Source of the DNA: Caldilineaceae bacterium SB0661_bin_32
Lineage (GTDB): Bacteria; Chloroflexota; Anaerolineae; Caldilineales; Caldilineaceae
Assembly: GCA_009841235.1 (NCBI GenBank)
Contig: VXMH01000006.1
Location: forward strand, 48,350-89,758
DNA length: 41,409 nt
Direction of reading: 5' to 3'
Positions 32,816 to 41,409 of the stretch are shown piece by piece. Each line of letters starts with the position of its first letter. The first letter of the stretch is position 1. The position numbers were made by a program, and so were the translations under genes. The notes under the pieces were generated by a model, which worked only from the letters and a program-made list of their open reading frames with translations, ran no database searches and was not told the origin of the DNA.

Positions 32816-32844
32816 TTGCCGACACGATTCTGGTCGGATATACT
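32816..32844 (+). promoter_or_regulatory. Sigma70 promoter of the phosphoesterase gene
   Basis: TTGCCG (32816-32821) and TATACT (32839-32844) are separated by exactly 17 bases. Transcription would start near 32851, 46 bases before ATG 32897. The promoter is back to back with that of the LysM gene, only about 14 bases apart. Confidence 0.6.
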
Positions 32845-32896
32845 ACTGGAATGTCTGAGACAGAATTGGAAGTCAGGCCCGAAACGAGGTGTTGGC

Positions 32897-33406
32897 ATGA
32901 AAGTTGCGATTCTTTCCGATAGCCACGATAACATCTGGAATCTTGAAAAGGCGCTTGCTGCCGTCTCTTCCGAGGGCTGCGACGTCATGTTGCACTGCGG
33001 CGACCTGGTAGCCCCCTTCATCGTTGCGCAGATGGCGCAGGCCTTTGACGGGCCCGTCCACGTGATTGAAGGAAACAACGACGGTGACGGGAGACTTCAG
33101 CAACAGGTGGCCGCCGGCTTCCCCCAGGTAACGCTGCACGGGCCCTATGCCGAACTTGAGCTGGGCGGGCGAAAGGTTGCCCTGATTCACTATCCGGAGC
33201 CGGCGAGGCGCATCGCACAGAGCGGCCTGTTCGACCTGGTCTGCTACGGCCATGACCACCAACGGCGCCATGAGCGGGTTGGCGAATGTCTCTTGGTTAA
33301 TCCCGGAGAGGTGATGGGCCGCTACGGCAAGCCAAGTTGGGGCATATATGACTGCGCGACTCACCGCTTTTCCCTGCGGGAAATTCAGACCTCCAGCGCT
33401 GACTGA
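32897..33406 (+). CDS. YfcE/MJ0936-type metallophosphoesterase
   Basis: A 169-residue calcineurin-like phosphoesterase of the small YfcE/MJ0936 class. The metal-binding motifs are in order: SDSHDN (Asp8, His10), HCGDLV (Asp36), EGNNDG (Asn60) and GHDHQRR near residue 118. The usual His before the last motif is in LIHYPEP. Known members hydrolyse phosphodiesters with manganese or nickel; the physiological substrate is rarely known. GAGGTG lies six bases before ATG 32897. The frame is open further upstream across the promoter, but that start is rejected because it precedes the transcription start. The RNase Z gene follows after 64 bases and may be co-transcribed. Confidence 0.9.
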   Translation: MKVAILSDSHDNIWNLEKALAAVSSEGCDVMLHCGDLVAPFIVAQMAQAFDGPVHVIEGNNDGDGRLQQQVAAGFPQVTLHGPYAELELGGRKVALIHYPEPARRIAQSGLFDLVCYGHDHQRRHERVGECLLVNPGEVMGRYGKPSWGIYDCATHRFSLREIQTSSAD

Positions 33407-33470
33407 CCCCCTTCGTCCGCAGCGCCCAGCTCCATTTAGCGCCCACATCTTCTGACCGGGAGATATTCCC

Positions 33471-34430
33471 TTGTTTGAACTGGTCTTTCTTGGAACCTCG
33501 GCTTCGGCGCCTTCTGTTCACCGGGGTCTGTCCGCGGCAATGGTGATGGTGCAGGAACACCGCTTTCTTATCGACTGCGGTGAAGGCACGCAGCGCCAGA
33601 TTCTGCGCAGCGGGCTTGGTTTTCGACGGCTGGACAAGATTCTTCTCACCCATGGTCACCTCGACCACATTCTCGGACTTGGAGGGCTTGCCAGCACACT
33701 CGGTCACTGGGAGACTCTGGAGGAGCTGGACATATACGGTGGCAGGCCCGCGCTCTCCCGGGTCAACCGTCTGATGGAGGTCGTTTTTGGTGTTGGCAAC
33801 GTCTCTCAGGCGGGCGTGAGCCTGAATGAAATCGAGGCGGGAACTCTGTTCGAGGGAAAGGGTTTTACTCTCTCAGCCTTTTCCGTGCCGCATCGCGGCA
33901 GCGGCTGCTATGGCTTTACGTTCGAGGAAGAGACGCGGTCGCCGTTCGACAATGCGAAGGCGGAGGCGCTGGGCGTACCTGCCGGGCCTGAGCGGCGCGA
34001 GCTGGTGTCAGGGCGGCCGGTCGTCCTGTCCGATGGGCGTACCGTTCAGCCGGAAGAAGTCCTGGGTGAACCGCAGAAGGGCGCGAAGCTGTGCTTTGTC
34101 GGCGACGTCAGCCGCACCGGGCCGCTGCACAAGATAGTTGCCGGCGCGGATATGCTGGCGATTGAGGCGACATACCTTGAAGAGGAGCGTGAACTGGCAA
34201 AGAGCCACGGCCACATTACAGCGCGCGCTGCGGCCCGGCTGGCGCAGAAGGCCGGTGTGAAGCAGCTGGTGCTTCACCACATAAGCCGCCGCTACCACGC
34301 CAGGGCGATTCTGGAAGAGGCCCGGGCGATCTTCCCCAAAACGGATGTTGCCGGCGATCTCGATCTCTTCAGAATCCGCAGGGGCAAGCCGGTCGAGCTT
34401 CAAGCCGGCCCCAAGTACGTGGTTCGCTGA
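33471..34430 (+). CDS. rnz: Ribonuclease Z (tRNA 3' processing endonuclease)
   Basis: A 319-residue metallo-beta-lactamase-fold nuclease that cuts tRNA precursors at the 3' end. It begins [21 protein letters not shown], as RNase Z does, and has [10 protein letters not shown] (35-44) and the metal motif [14 protein letters not shown] (60-73; His61, His63, Asp65, His66). The exosite-type region, GDVSRTGPL (a further metal-binding Asp) and the late HHISRRY complete the set. The motif carries Gly-His-Leu where many relatives have Phe-His-Gly, a modest variation. TTG 33471 is used as start because the conserved N-terminus begins there and GGGAG lies about 10 bases upstream. It ends toward a gap rich in palindromic repeats, convergent with pheT. 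Confidence 0.92.
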   Translation: MFELVFLGTSASAPSVHRGLSAAMVMVQEHRFLIDCGEGTQRQILRSGLGFRRLDKILLTHGHLDHILGLGGLASTLGHWETLEELDIYGGRPALSRVNRLMEVVFGVGNVSQAGVSLNEIEAGTLFEGKGFTLSAFSVPHRGSGCYGFTFEEETRSPFDNAKAEALGVPAGPERRELVSGRPVVLSDGRTVQPEEVLGEPQKGAKLCFVGDVSRTGPLHKIVAGADMLAIEATYLEEERELAKSHGHITARAAARLAQKAGVKQLVLHHISRRYHARAILEEARAIFPKTDVAGDLDLFRIRRGKPVELQAGPKYVVR

Positions 34431-34475
34431 AGGGCGTGGAGACCAGGGCGCTTGCAACTTACTGCGTATATGTCC

Positions 34476-34523
34476 TGGGAGGCTGCCCAATATGTAGGGG
34501 CAGGCCTCGTGCCTGCCCTCGCA
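34476..34523. repeat. Palindromic intergenic repeat, copy B
   Basis: It reads TGGGAGGCTGCCCAATATGT, followed by the core GGGGCAGGC-CTCGT-GCCTGCCC and CTCGCAC. It shares the flank GGAGGCT.CCC..A.ATGTA with copies A and D, so the unit is at least 45 bases long. Confidence 0.75.
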
Positions 34524-34561
34524 CGCCCGTCCAGGCCGCATTCTCCGCCCACCCCCACAAA

Positions 34562-34599
34562 CTACGGTAGGGGCAGGCCTTGTGCCTGCCCTCGCGTAG
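34562..34599. repeat. Palindromic intergenic repeat, copy C (short form)
   Basis: The core GGGGCAGGC-CTTGT-GCCTGCCC is preceded by GTA and followed by CTCGCG. Outer arms CTACG (34562-34566) and CGTAG (34595-34599) lengthen the palindrome. The left GGAGGCT flank of copies A, B and D is missing. Confidence 0.7.
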
Positions 34600-34720
34600 G
34601 CTCTAAGTGGGTTCCTTGAGAATGCCCTTCGTGGACTCTTTGGCTAACTTCGTCAATGTTGGCAAACCAAACTAAATGCGATTGCCCTGGGGTGGCCGCC
34701 TGATGGCGCGACGTATAAGG

Positions 34721-37435
34721 TCAGGAGCGTAAGGTCCCGCCGGTGGCCCTCTCCACAGTGCGGATGATGCGCTGCCTGAGCCGGTTGACCTCCCTTTCCT
34801 TCAAGTTGTGGTCCATGCTCTGGTAAGTTACCCGGTACGCCAGAGACTTGCAGCCCACCGGCAATGACTCGCCTCGATAGATGTCGAATAGCTCCACGGA
34901 GGCAAGCACGGGCTCTCCGTCGCGTCCGCCTCCCTCTACAATCGCGTCGCGCAAGCGGCGCTGCGTGACCTCTTCTTTTACCACGAAGGCCAAATCTTCC
35001 ACGACCGGCGGGTAGACACTGATCGGGGCCATCTGAGAGAGCCGCCAGCTCGGGCGCACCAACGGAGCGATCTTCAACTCCGCCAGCACCACGCGTTCGC
35101 CCCCCAGGCCAAACGCATTTCGGACCTGTGGATGCAATTCTCCCACAATACCGAGCTCATCGTCCTGCAGTGAGATCAGCGCGCATCGGGGTCCAAACAT
35201 GGTTTCGCTTACTGCGTCGTCGGCGCCGCTCTCGGGATGGGCGCTGAACAGATATTCGCTCTGCGCGAAACCGAGTCTTTCCAGGAGAGTTTCAACGATT
35301 CCTTTCAAGTCAAAGAAGTCAAAAAACTCTGATTCGAATTCGGGCGGTTCGGAAGAAGGATTGGATGGATGCGGGTCGCGGAGACCGCGCAGCGCGATGC
35401 ACAATCTGCGCTGCTCCTCAGGCAGTTTCAAGTCTGAGTTCTCCCCATCCGAATGCCCGCTGGGCGCGGCCGGGGGTCGATAGGTGCGTCCGATCTCAAA
35501 GACCGCCAGCCGGTCCTTGTAGCGCAGGTTGTAAGCCAGGTTTTCAAGCGCGCTCACGATCAGATTTCTCCTCATCACCCGGCGCTCCGGTGAGAGCGGA
35601 TTCGTCAGTGAGATGAAGCGGCTGGGATCGCTTGCCGCGCCCGCGTTTTCCTCTTCGCCGATCAACGAAGGGCCGCGTTCTGCCCCCGCTAATCTGGCAT
35701 GATTTTCCGGCGTGGTGAGCGTGTGATTCACCGTGTCCTGCAGCCCGCATCCGATCAGAATATCGCGGATATTCTCCTCCGTCTCCAGCGGGGCATTGCG
35801 GCGCTGGGGAGGCAGGACGGTATCGAGGAGCGTTTCGGAGACCTTGTCGTAACCGACCACGCGGGCCACCTCTTCCGTCAGGTCGGCGGGCAAGGATACG
35901 TCGAGCCGGTGCCAGGGCGCCGTTGCGGCAATTACGCGTTCGCCTTCAGCGCGGGCCAGCCCGAACCGGGCCCTTTCAGGGGTATCTTCCGGCAGATCGG
36001 ACAGCTCTTCAACGGCAAACTCCAGCCGCTGCAGCGCAGAGCCAATCTCGGCGAGAGAAAGGTCCATGCCCAGAAGTCGCTTCACGTCGCTGCGGGAAGT
36101 GAAAACTTTGACCTGGGGCTGCGGCGCCGGGTAGGTATCGACGATTCCGGGAACGACGCGTCCCCCGGCAAACTGCTGCATCAGGTCGGCTGCGCGTCGC
36201 GCGGCCAGCTCGTTCAAGGAGGCCGGCACCCCGCGGGTGAAGCGGTGGCTCGCCTCGCTGTGAAGGCGCAGCGTCTGCGAGGTGCGGCGGTTGTTTATTC
36301 CGTCGAAAGTGGCTGATTCAAGCAGAAGGTTCGTGGTCCCCTCGTGCACCTCTGTTTCGCCGCCGCCCATCACGCCGGCGATGGCAACCGGGCCGGCCTT
36401 GTCGGCGATGACCAGCATTGAGGGTTCGAGATTGCGCTCTTGACCGTCAAGGGTCTCGAGTCTCTCGCCTTCCTTGGCCGTGCGCACGATGATGGTCGGC
36501 CTGGAGTCGCCGAGTTTCTCGGCCCTGGCGGCGAGAAGATCGTAATCGAATGCGTGAAGCGGCTGACCCGTTTCCAACATGACGTAGTTTGTTATGTCGA
36601 CGATGTTGTTTATGGGCCGCATACCCGCACTGGACAGCCGGTCCTGCAGCCATCTCGGCGACTCTCCTACCTTGATGTCGCGGAGTACCGTTCCGGTGAA
36701 GCGCTGACACAGATCGGGGTCGTCAATCTGGGCGGACACGTACTCTCCGGCAATGTCCTCCCCGACGGATGCGTCGATGTCTTCAGGTAGGTGGAGGACG
36801 CCGCCGGTCAGAGCCTGCACCTCTCTGGCGACGCCCCACATTGAGAGGCAACGCGCCATGTCCGGCGTCAGATCGATCTCCAGGATTTCGTCGCCCAGGT
36901 AGTGGCGAAGCGGCGTTCCTACCGGCGCGTCATCAGGCAGAAGGAGGATCCCCTCGTGTTCTTCGCTGAGGCCCAGCTCCAGCTCTGAGCAGACCATCCC
37001 CCGCGACTCGACCCCGCGGATCTTGGCCTTCTTCAGCCTCTTGTGGGGACGGGGCAGCTCTTCGCTGTATGCGTCGACCAGCAGCGCGCCTTCGCGGGCA
37101 AACGCGACCTTGAGAACAGGGAGGTCGCCTGCGGAAAGCGAACAATCCCTGTACTGGAAGAGATTGGGCGCGCCGGTCACCACCCTCTGAAGCGGCGGTT
37201 CACCTGCGCCGCTGGAGATCTCGTGGGCTACGTCCACGAGCACCAACCGGTCGGCGTCAGGATGTGGTAGAACGGACGCGACCTGACCGACGACTATCTT
37301 GTCCTCTTCCCACCAGTCGCCGGTATTGGTCAGGCTCGCCTCTTCCAGGCCGGCCAGGGTCAGTCGTTCCGCCAGTTTGGGCGTCGGGATAAGGATGTCG
37401 ACGTACTCCCGCAGCCAGGACAATGGGACAAGCAT
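34721..37435 (-). CDS. pheT: Phenylalanyl-tRNA synthetase beta subunit
   Basis: A 904-residue beta chain of PheRS, which with PheS charges tRNA-Phe. It starts [14 protein letters not shown]. The EMAP-like tRNA-binding domain follows (about 44-165; [20 protein letters not shown], then [16 protein letters not shown]), then the B3/B4 editing domain (about 215-415; [37 protein letters not shown]), B5, the catalytic-like core and the C-terminal FDX-ACB anticodon-binding domain (about 810-904). It is some 100 residues longer than common bacterial PheT. The extra length includes a loop around [18 protein letters not shown]. pheS, usually directly upstream, is absent: the upstream neighbour is a Nudix gene. 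GAGAA lies about nine bases before ATG 37435. Confidence 0.97.
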   Translation of the reverse strand: MLVPLSWLREYVDILIPTPKLAERLTLAGLEEASLTNTGDWWEEDKIVVGQVASVLPHPDADRLVLVDVAHEISSGAGEPPLQRVVTGAPNLFQYRDCSLSAGDLPVLKVAFAREGALLVDAYSEELPRPHKRLKKAKIRGVESRGMVCSELELGLSEEHEGILLLPDDAPVGTPLRHYLGDEILEIDLTPDMARCLSMWGVAREVQALTGGVLHLPEDIDASVGEDIAGEYVSAQIDDPDLCQRFTGTVLRDIKVGESPRWLQDRLSSAGMRPINNIVDITNYVMLETGQPLHAFDYDLLAARAEKLGDSRPTIIVRTAKEGERLETLDGQERNLEPSMLVIADKAGPVAIAGVMGGGETEVHEGTTNLLLESATFDGINNRRTSQTLRLHSEASHRFTRGVPASLNELAARRAADLMQQFAGGRVVPGIVDTYPAPQPQVKVFTSRSDVKRLLGMDLSLAEIGSALQRLEFAVEELSDLPEDTPERARFGLARAEGERVIAATAPWHRLDVSLPADLTEEVARVVGYDKVSETLLDTVLPPQRRNAPLETEENIRDILIGCGLQDTVNHTLTTPENHARLAGAERGPSLIGEEENAGAASDPSRFISLTNPLSPERRVMRRNLIVSALENLAYNLRYKDRLAVFEIGRTYRPPAAPSGHSDGENSDLKLPEEQRRLCIALRGLRDPHPSNPSSEPPEFESEFFDFFDLKGIVETLLERLGFAQSEYLFSAHPESGADDAVSETMFGPRCALISLQDDELGIVGELHPQVRNAFGLGGERVVLAELKIAPLVRPSWRLSQMAPISVYPPVVEDLAFVVKEEVTQRRLRDAIVEGGGRDGEPVLASVELFDIYRGESLPVGCKSLAYRVTYQSMDHNLKEREVNRLRQRIIRTVERATGGTLRS

Positions 37436-37543
37436 AGTCTGTTCTCAACTGATGTAGCGGCGCCTGGCCGTTGCCAGGTGCCGGCAGTGGAGTCTGGATT
37501 TCTGGTGATTGTAGCAGAAGATGGTCGAAAGACGCAGATTTTC

Positions 37544-38146
37544 CTAGCCAAGCCGACCGCAAGCCAAAGCATTGTGGACAAGATCGTGGGAAAGGGAACG
37601 CCAGTACCCCCAGCAGCGTCGAAAGGAGTCCAGGCTCCGCAACTCTTCGGCGACGACGCCCAGTTCCTGTGCGGGTACGGTCCGAAAACCCGCGATTTCA
37701 TCCGTATCGGTCGGGCTGAACGCCTTGCTGAGACTCTGAAGGTAGAAAATGTAGCTGACGAAGGAATTGATACTGCTTCCATTGATGAAGTGGCAATCCA
37801 ACACGCCCAGGAATCGGCACACCTGGACCTCCTGTCCAGTCTCTTCAGCGATCTCCCGGAAAAGCGCCTTCTCGACCGACTCTCCCCGTTCGATGCGTCC
37901 GGTCGGCAGGCGATAGATCGGCCTTTCGTAACGGTGCTTCGTATGCAGCAGGATCTCTCCGTTGAGCTGCCGGATTGCGAATACCACCTCTCCCCGTCGG
38001 TCTGGGTCCGCCTGTCCCCGATAGGAGCGCAAGTAGGCGTCGGTTTCTATGCAATGACGGCGGCAAAGAGGTTGCCCGTACTTGCTTACAAGGGCCTGGA
38101 TTTCCGACCGGTCTATCTGGGGCGCTACCGTTGACTGTGAAGACAT
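37544..38146 (-). CDS. Nudix hydrolase
   Basis: A 200-residue Nudix hydrolase. The Nudix box GRIERGESVEKALFREIAEETGQ is at residues 83-105 and matches G-x5-E-x7-R-E-x-x-E-E-x-G, with the four acidic metal-binding residues in place. Upstream lies EVVFAIRQLNGEILLHTKHRYE, the usual first strands. The residue after the box and the C-terminal helices do not tell the substrate, which could be a nucleoside diphosphate derivative. No ribosome site is clear before ATG 38146. It sits 108 bases upstream of pheT on the same strand and may share its transcript. The first 35 residues lie outside the fold and may be wrongly included. Confidence 0.88.
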   Translation of the reverse strand: MSSQSTVAPQIDRSEIQALVSKYGQPLCRRHCIETDAYLRSYRGQADPDRRGEVVFAIRQLNGEILLHTKHRYERPIYRLPTGRIERGESVEKALFREIAEETGQEVQVCRFLGVLDCHFINGSSINSFVSYIFYLQSLSKAFSPTDTDEIAGFRTVPAQELGVVAEELRSLDSFRRCWGYWRSLSHDLVHNALACGRLG

Positions 38147-38242
38147 TGCCGCGCCAAACGCGTCGAAGATGGTGACTTTCCGAAAGGTGCTGCCAGGATT
38201 TGAGCGTGATCTGTTGTGGAGACTGAACAGTAGTGAGCAGCG

Positions 38243-38851
38243 TCAGAGATCATCAAGATCTTCGGCGATGAGTGACTGGGCTTCGGCGGGATCGAGGATT
38301 ACGCCGCCGCCTTCGGCCCCGCCGGGAACCCCGGCGCCTCCCGCACCCGGCTGGGACGGGGAGGCCGAACTTTCGAGCCCCCTCCGCAGTTTCTGCCTGC
38401 TCTGCTGTAACCCTTCAACTTCCATCAGCTGCAGTCCGTAACGGTTTTCGGGATGGAGAAGTGTGTCGATAAGGTCCAGGCCAATCTGCTGACCCAGCTG
38501 GCGGACGTTTTGAAAGCTCTTCCAGGGCGCGTGGGCAATGCGAAGGAACTCCCTGCCGGCCTGCGTGCGCATTCCGTCCAGTTTGTAAGGAACGATTGTC
38601 CTTTCAAGCCGGATCGCGAGTTGCCATTCGGCGCCAAAAGGCGCTGTGATGTCCCTTCCCAGGAGAAAGTAGATCCTGTCCACGTTGCTGATCAGTTCAA
38701 ACAGCGTGTCGTAGTCGACCCCTTCGGCCGGCGTACGGCGTATTTCGGCGCCCACCTGCACCGGCAGCTCTGCCAGCGTGCGTCCGACAAGCGCCCTTTC
38801 CTGTTCCAGATCTTTGGTTGCGCTAACGAAGATGCGAAGTTTCTCAGCCAT
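38243..38851 (-). CDS. Stand-alone DUF4062-domain protein
   Basis: A 202-residue protein. Residues 4-95 match the DUF4062 pattern: LRIFVSATKDLEQERALVGRTL, then an acidic or hydrophobic segment with GVDYDTLFELISNVDRIYFLLG, and WQLAIRLERTIVPYK. DUF4062 is usually an N-terminal domain of large NTPase or signalling proteins, and some of these are linked to defence. Here it stands alone, followed by a helical segment and a Gly/Pro-rich tail (SQPGAGGAGVPGGAEGGG). I do not know its function. ATG 38851 is preferred to an in-frame TTG two codons earlier; no ribosome site is clear. It lies between gmd and the Nudix gene on the same strand, with gaps of 96 and 192 bases. Confidence 0.75.
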   Translation of the reverse strand: MAEKLRIFVSATKDLEQERALVGRTLAELPVQVGAEIRRTPAEGVDYDTLFELISNVDRIYFLLGRDITAPFGAEWQLAIRLERTIVPYKLDGMRTQAGREFLRIAHAPWKSFQNVRQLGQQIGLDLIDTLLHPENRYGLQLMEVEGLQQSRQKLRRGLESSASPSQPGAGGAGVPGGAEGGGVILDPAEAQSLIAEDLDDL

Positions 38852-39043
38852 TGCCAACGAACTTCTACCTGAGAGGGTCCCGAGGAGGTTGAGTGCCGAC
38901 CGTTTCGATTCTCTCGAACTGCCACAAGGCTATTTTCCATGATCAGGCGCGGAAACGCCAAAATCTCCAATGAGTGACGGAGAATCGCGTTGCAGTCTGC
39001 GGGAGTGGCAGATGCCCGCAGGCGGAGAGGGGTTGGCTGGCCT

Positions 39044-40129
<1,086 letters not shown>

Positions 40130-40181
40130 TCAGGCCGGCGCGCTGGCCGGACCTTCCTCAACGTCACGTCTGGCCGCCCTA

Positions 40182-41159
40182 TTATCGACCCGAAGACAGG
40201 GCGCCGGTTCTTCCCCGCCAGTATCGGAGGACATCTGTCAGACTCTCGCGCAGAGAAATAGCGGGAACCCAGTTCGTTTTCCTCAAAAATCTCTCCGGAT
40301 TGCAGACGACGCGGGCTACGTCGCTGGGCCGCAGCCGCTGTGGGTCCTGTTCCACACTGATTTGAACAGTGCTCAGTTCCAGCAGAACCTCCAGCAGCTC
40401 CTGGACGGGGAAGGATGATCCTGTGCCGACGTTGTAAACGCCGCCGGCTTCTCCATACTGAAGTGCAAGCCAGTAGGCGCGCACCATGTCTCTGACGTCG
40501 GTGTAGTCGCGTTCGGCTTCCAGGTTCCCCACCTTGAGGACAGGCGCCTGCAGGCCCTCCTCTATTTCGGCAATCTGCCGCGCAAAGGCGCTGGCGACGA
40601 AACTGTCGGACTGTCCCGGTCCGATATGATTGAAGCTTCGAACGCGCACGGTGGGCAGTCCATAGTTGAACCAGTACTGCTGCGCCATCAGGTCCTGCGC
40701 GACCTTGCTGATGCCGTAGGGAGAGTTGGGGCGCAGGGGAGTCTCTTCGTCAACCGGAAGGTCCTCAGGCTCGATCAGGCCGTAGACCTCTGAAGATGCC
40801 ACGACGAGTATGCGGGCGTCCGGTGTGTGGCGCCGCACTGCTTCCAGCAGGTTCAGCTGGCAGCCGATGTTCAACTCATAGGCCGCCCACGGCTGGTCCC
40901 AACTGGCGCGGACGTCGCTCCACGCCGCGAGATGGAAGACAAAATGCGGCTTGACGTTCTCGATTACTTGGTCGACCCAGGAGGAATTGCGAAGGTCCCC
41001 CTTGTGCAGGTGCAGCCGGCGGCGGAGCTCCTGAATTCGACTGTCGGCGCGGTGTATGGTGCCGTGAAGTTCCAGGGACTGGTTGAAACTTCCCGACAAC
41101 AGGTAGCCCGCCAGGGCTGAGCCGACAAAACCGGAGATTCCGGTGACCAAAACGCGCAC
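40182..41159 (-). CDS. rmd: GDP-4-keto-6-deoxy-D-mannose reductase, probably Rmd (GDP-D-rhamnose)
   Basis: A 325-residue NAD(P)-dependent epimerase/dehydratase-family reductase. The start RVLVTGISGFVGSALAGYL (2-20) includes the G-x-x-G-x-x-G cofactor motif, and the catalytic set is Ser-Ser-Glu (122-124, SSEVYG) with Tyr148 and Lys152 (YGISK). The block RSFNHIGPGQSDSFVASAFARQIAEIE is typical of Rmd, which makes GDP-D-rhamnose, rather than of the GDP-fucose synthase Fcl. With gmd downstream it would give an activated 6-deoxyhexose for surface polysaccharide. GTG 41159 is used because AGGAAAGG precedes it and an extended -10 promoter lies just upstream, which rules out the longer open frame. The Fcl alternative is possible but less likely. 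Confidence 0.88.
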   Translation of the reverse strand: MRVLVTGISGFVGSALAGYLLSGSFNQSLELHGTIHRADSRIQELRRRLHLHKGDLRNSSWVDQVIENVKPHFVFHLAAWSDVRASWDQPWAAYELNIGCQLNLLEAVRRHTPDARILVVASSEVYGLIEPEDLPVDEETPLRPNSPYGISKVAQDLMAQQYWFNYGLPTVRVRSFNHIGPGQSDSFVASAFARQIAEIEEGLQAPVLKVGNLEAERDYTDVRDMVRAYWLALQYGEAGGVYNVGTGSSFPVQELLEVLLELSTVQISVEQDPQRLRPSDVARVVCNPERFLRKTNWVPAISLRESLTDVLRYWRGRTGALSSGR

Positions 41160-41184
41160 GAAGCCTGCCTTTCCTGAAAGGGCA

Positions 41185-41193
41185 ATTATAGCA
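41185..41193 (-). promoter_or_regulatory. Extended -10 promoter of the rmd-gmd genes
   Basis: The minus strand reads TGCTATAAT. Transcription should start near 41178, about 19 bases before GTG 41159, with the ribosome site in between. No good -35 box. The nine bases are identical to those upstream of the membrane protein gene at 5.5 kb. Confidence 0.6.
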
Positions 41194-41263
41194 GACCCGG
41201 TCAACGCAACGCGAACCGAAGCCAGTGAGAGCAGGGCAGTCGCATCGTATCGCCCTGGCTTCT

Positions 41264-41336
41264 TGGGAGGCTGCCCGAAATGTAGAATCAGGCCCTGTGC
41301 CTGCCCTCGCACACGTCGCCCGCGTCGCCTCTCCCG
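41264..41336. repeat. Palindromic intergenic repeat, copy D, with tail
   Basis: The left flank TGGGAGGCTGCCCGAAATGTA matches copy B almost exactly. The core is altered to AATCAGGCCCTGTGCCTGCCC, so the left arm is degraded. A 31-base tail from CTCGCACACGTCGCCC to CTCTCCCG (41306-41336) recurs exactly in copy E. Confidence 0.75.
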
Positions 41337-41354
41337 ATCTCCCTCAAACCTCCC

Positions 41355-41409
41355 GTAGGGGCAGGCCTTGTGCCTGCCCTCGCACACGTCGCCCGCGTCG
41401 CCTCTCCCG
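41355..41409. repeat. Palindromic intergenic repeat, copy E, running to the window end
   Basis: The short form GTAGGGGCAGGC-CTTGT-GCCTGCCC, as in copy C, is followed by the same 31-base tail as copy D (41379-41409). The unit may continue beyond the window. Copies D and E are a tandem pair some 70 bases apart. Confidence 0.75.

Larger units (their letters stand above)
34431..34720. other. Gap of 290 bases between convergent rnz and pheT
   Basis: No gene is visible. The gap holds two copies of the palindromic repeat family (34476-34523 and 34562-34599), listed separately. The last 120 bases next to pheT show no clear structure. Confidence 0.6.

Overview
The window is GC-rich and tightly packed, with mostly short gaps, and carries no rRNA, tRNA, transposase, integrase or CRISPR array that I can recognise. 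The gene types point to a member of the Chloroflexota, perhaps a Caldilineaceae- or SAR202-like marine or sponge-associated lineage. The clues are Tat-type lipoprotein solute-binding proteins with Ala/Pro-rich tails after the lipobox cysteine, a sulfatase, phytanoyl-CoA dioxygenase and Gfo/Idh/MocA catabolic locus, an F420-type flavin reductase, LysM/FxLYD lipoproteins and a DUF4399 protein. This assignment is inference from gene content, not from a marker-gene tree.

Left part (1-13.2 kb): housekeeping genes. On the minus strand lie an incomplete DUF4399 membrane-anchored protein, smc (chromosome condensation) and a polytopic membrane protein that appears to be translated from a leaderless mRNA. 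A gap of about 0.5 kb follows with three degenerate tandem repeats. Next come molybdenum-hydroxylase maturation genes on the plus strand (a MocA-like nucleotidyltransferase, a stand-alone XdhC/CoxI domain and a full XdhC), interrupted by a minus-strand terC gene. A methyltransferase, a 65-aa conserved small protein, a SufE-like protein and a P1-family peptidase follow. A PyrK-like flavoprotein and a DDN-type F420 reductase face them on the minus strand.

Centre (13.4-31.7 kb): the most interesting part is an 18-kb run of fifteen plus-strand genes that reads as one catabolic locus. Its order is PhyH dioxygenase, FGly-type sulfatase, DegT-type aminotransferase, ABC binding protein plus two permeases, two tandem NodB-type deacetylases, a sulfatase-like hydrolase with Thr at the nucleophile position, a second ABC binding protein plus two permeases, a Gfo/Idh/MocA oxidoreductase, a second PhyH dioxygenase and an ALDH7-type aldehyde dehydrogenase. 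Almost every function occurs twice and one member of a pair often has an altered active site. No ABC ATPase is present, so both importers probably borrow one encoded elsewhere. Each binding-protein gene is followed by a strong intergenic hairpin before its permeases. A palindrome resembling a LacI-family operator sits at the predicted transcription start of the second ABC block. A plausible reading is import and stepwise breakdown of a sulfated, N- or O-acylated, amino-bearing compound.

Right part (31.7-41.4 kb): a LysM lipoprotein and a YfcE-like phosphoesterase are transcribed divergently from one short promoter region, followed by RNase Z. A minus-strand set then holds pheT (without pheS), a Nudix hydrolase, a stand-alone DUF4062 protein and the GDP-mannose dehydratase/reductase pair gmd-rmd for a GDP-6-deoxyhexose, probably GDP-D-rhamnose. 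A family of palindromic intergenic repeats with the core GGGGCAGGC..GCCTGCCC occurs five times here. Three of those copies lie in the two gaps between convergent genes.
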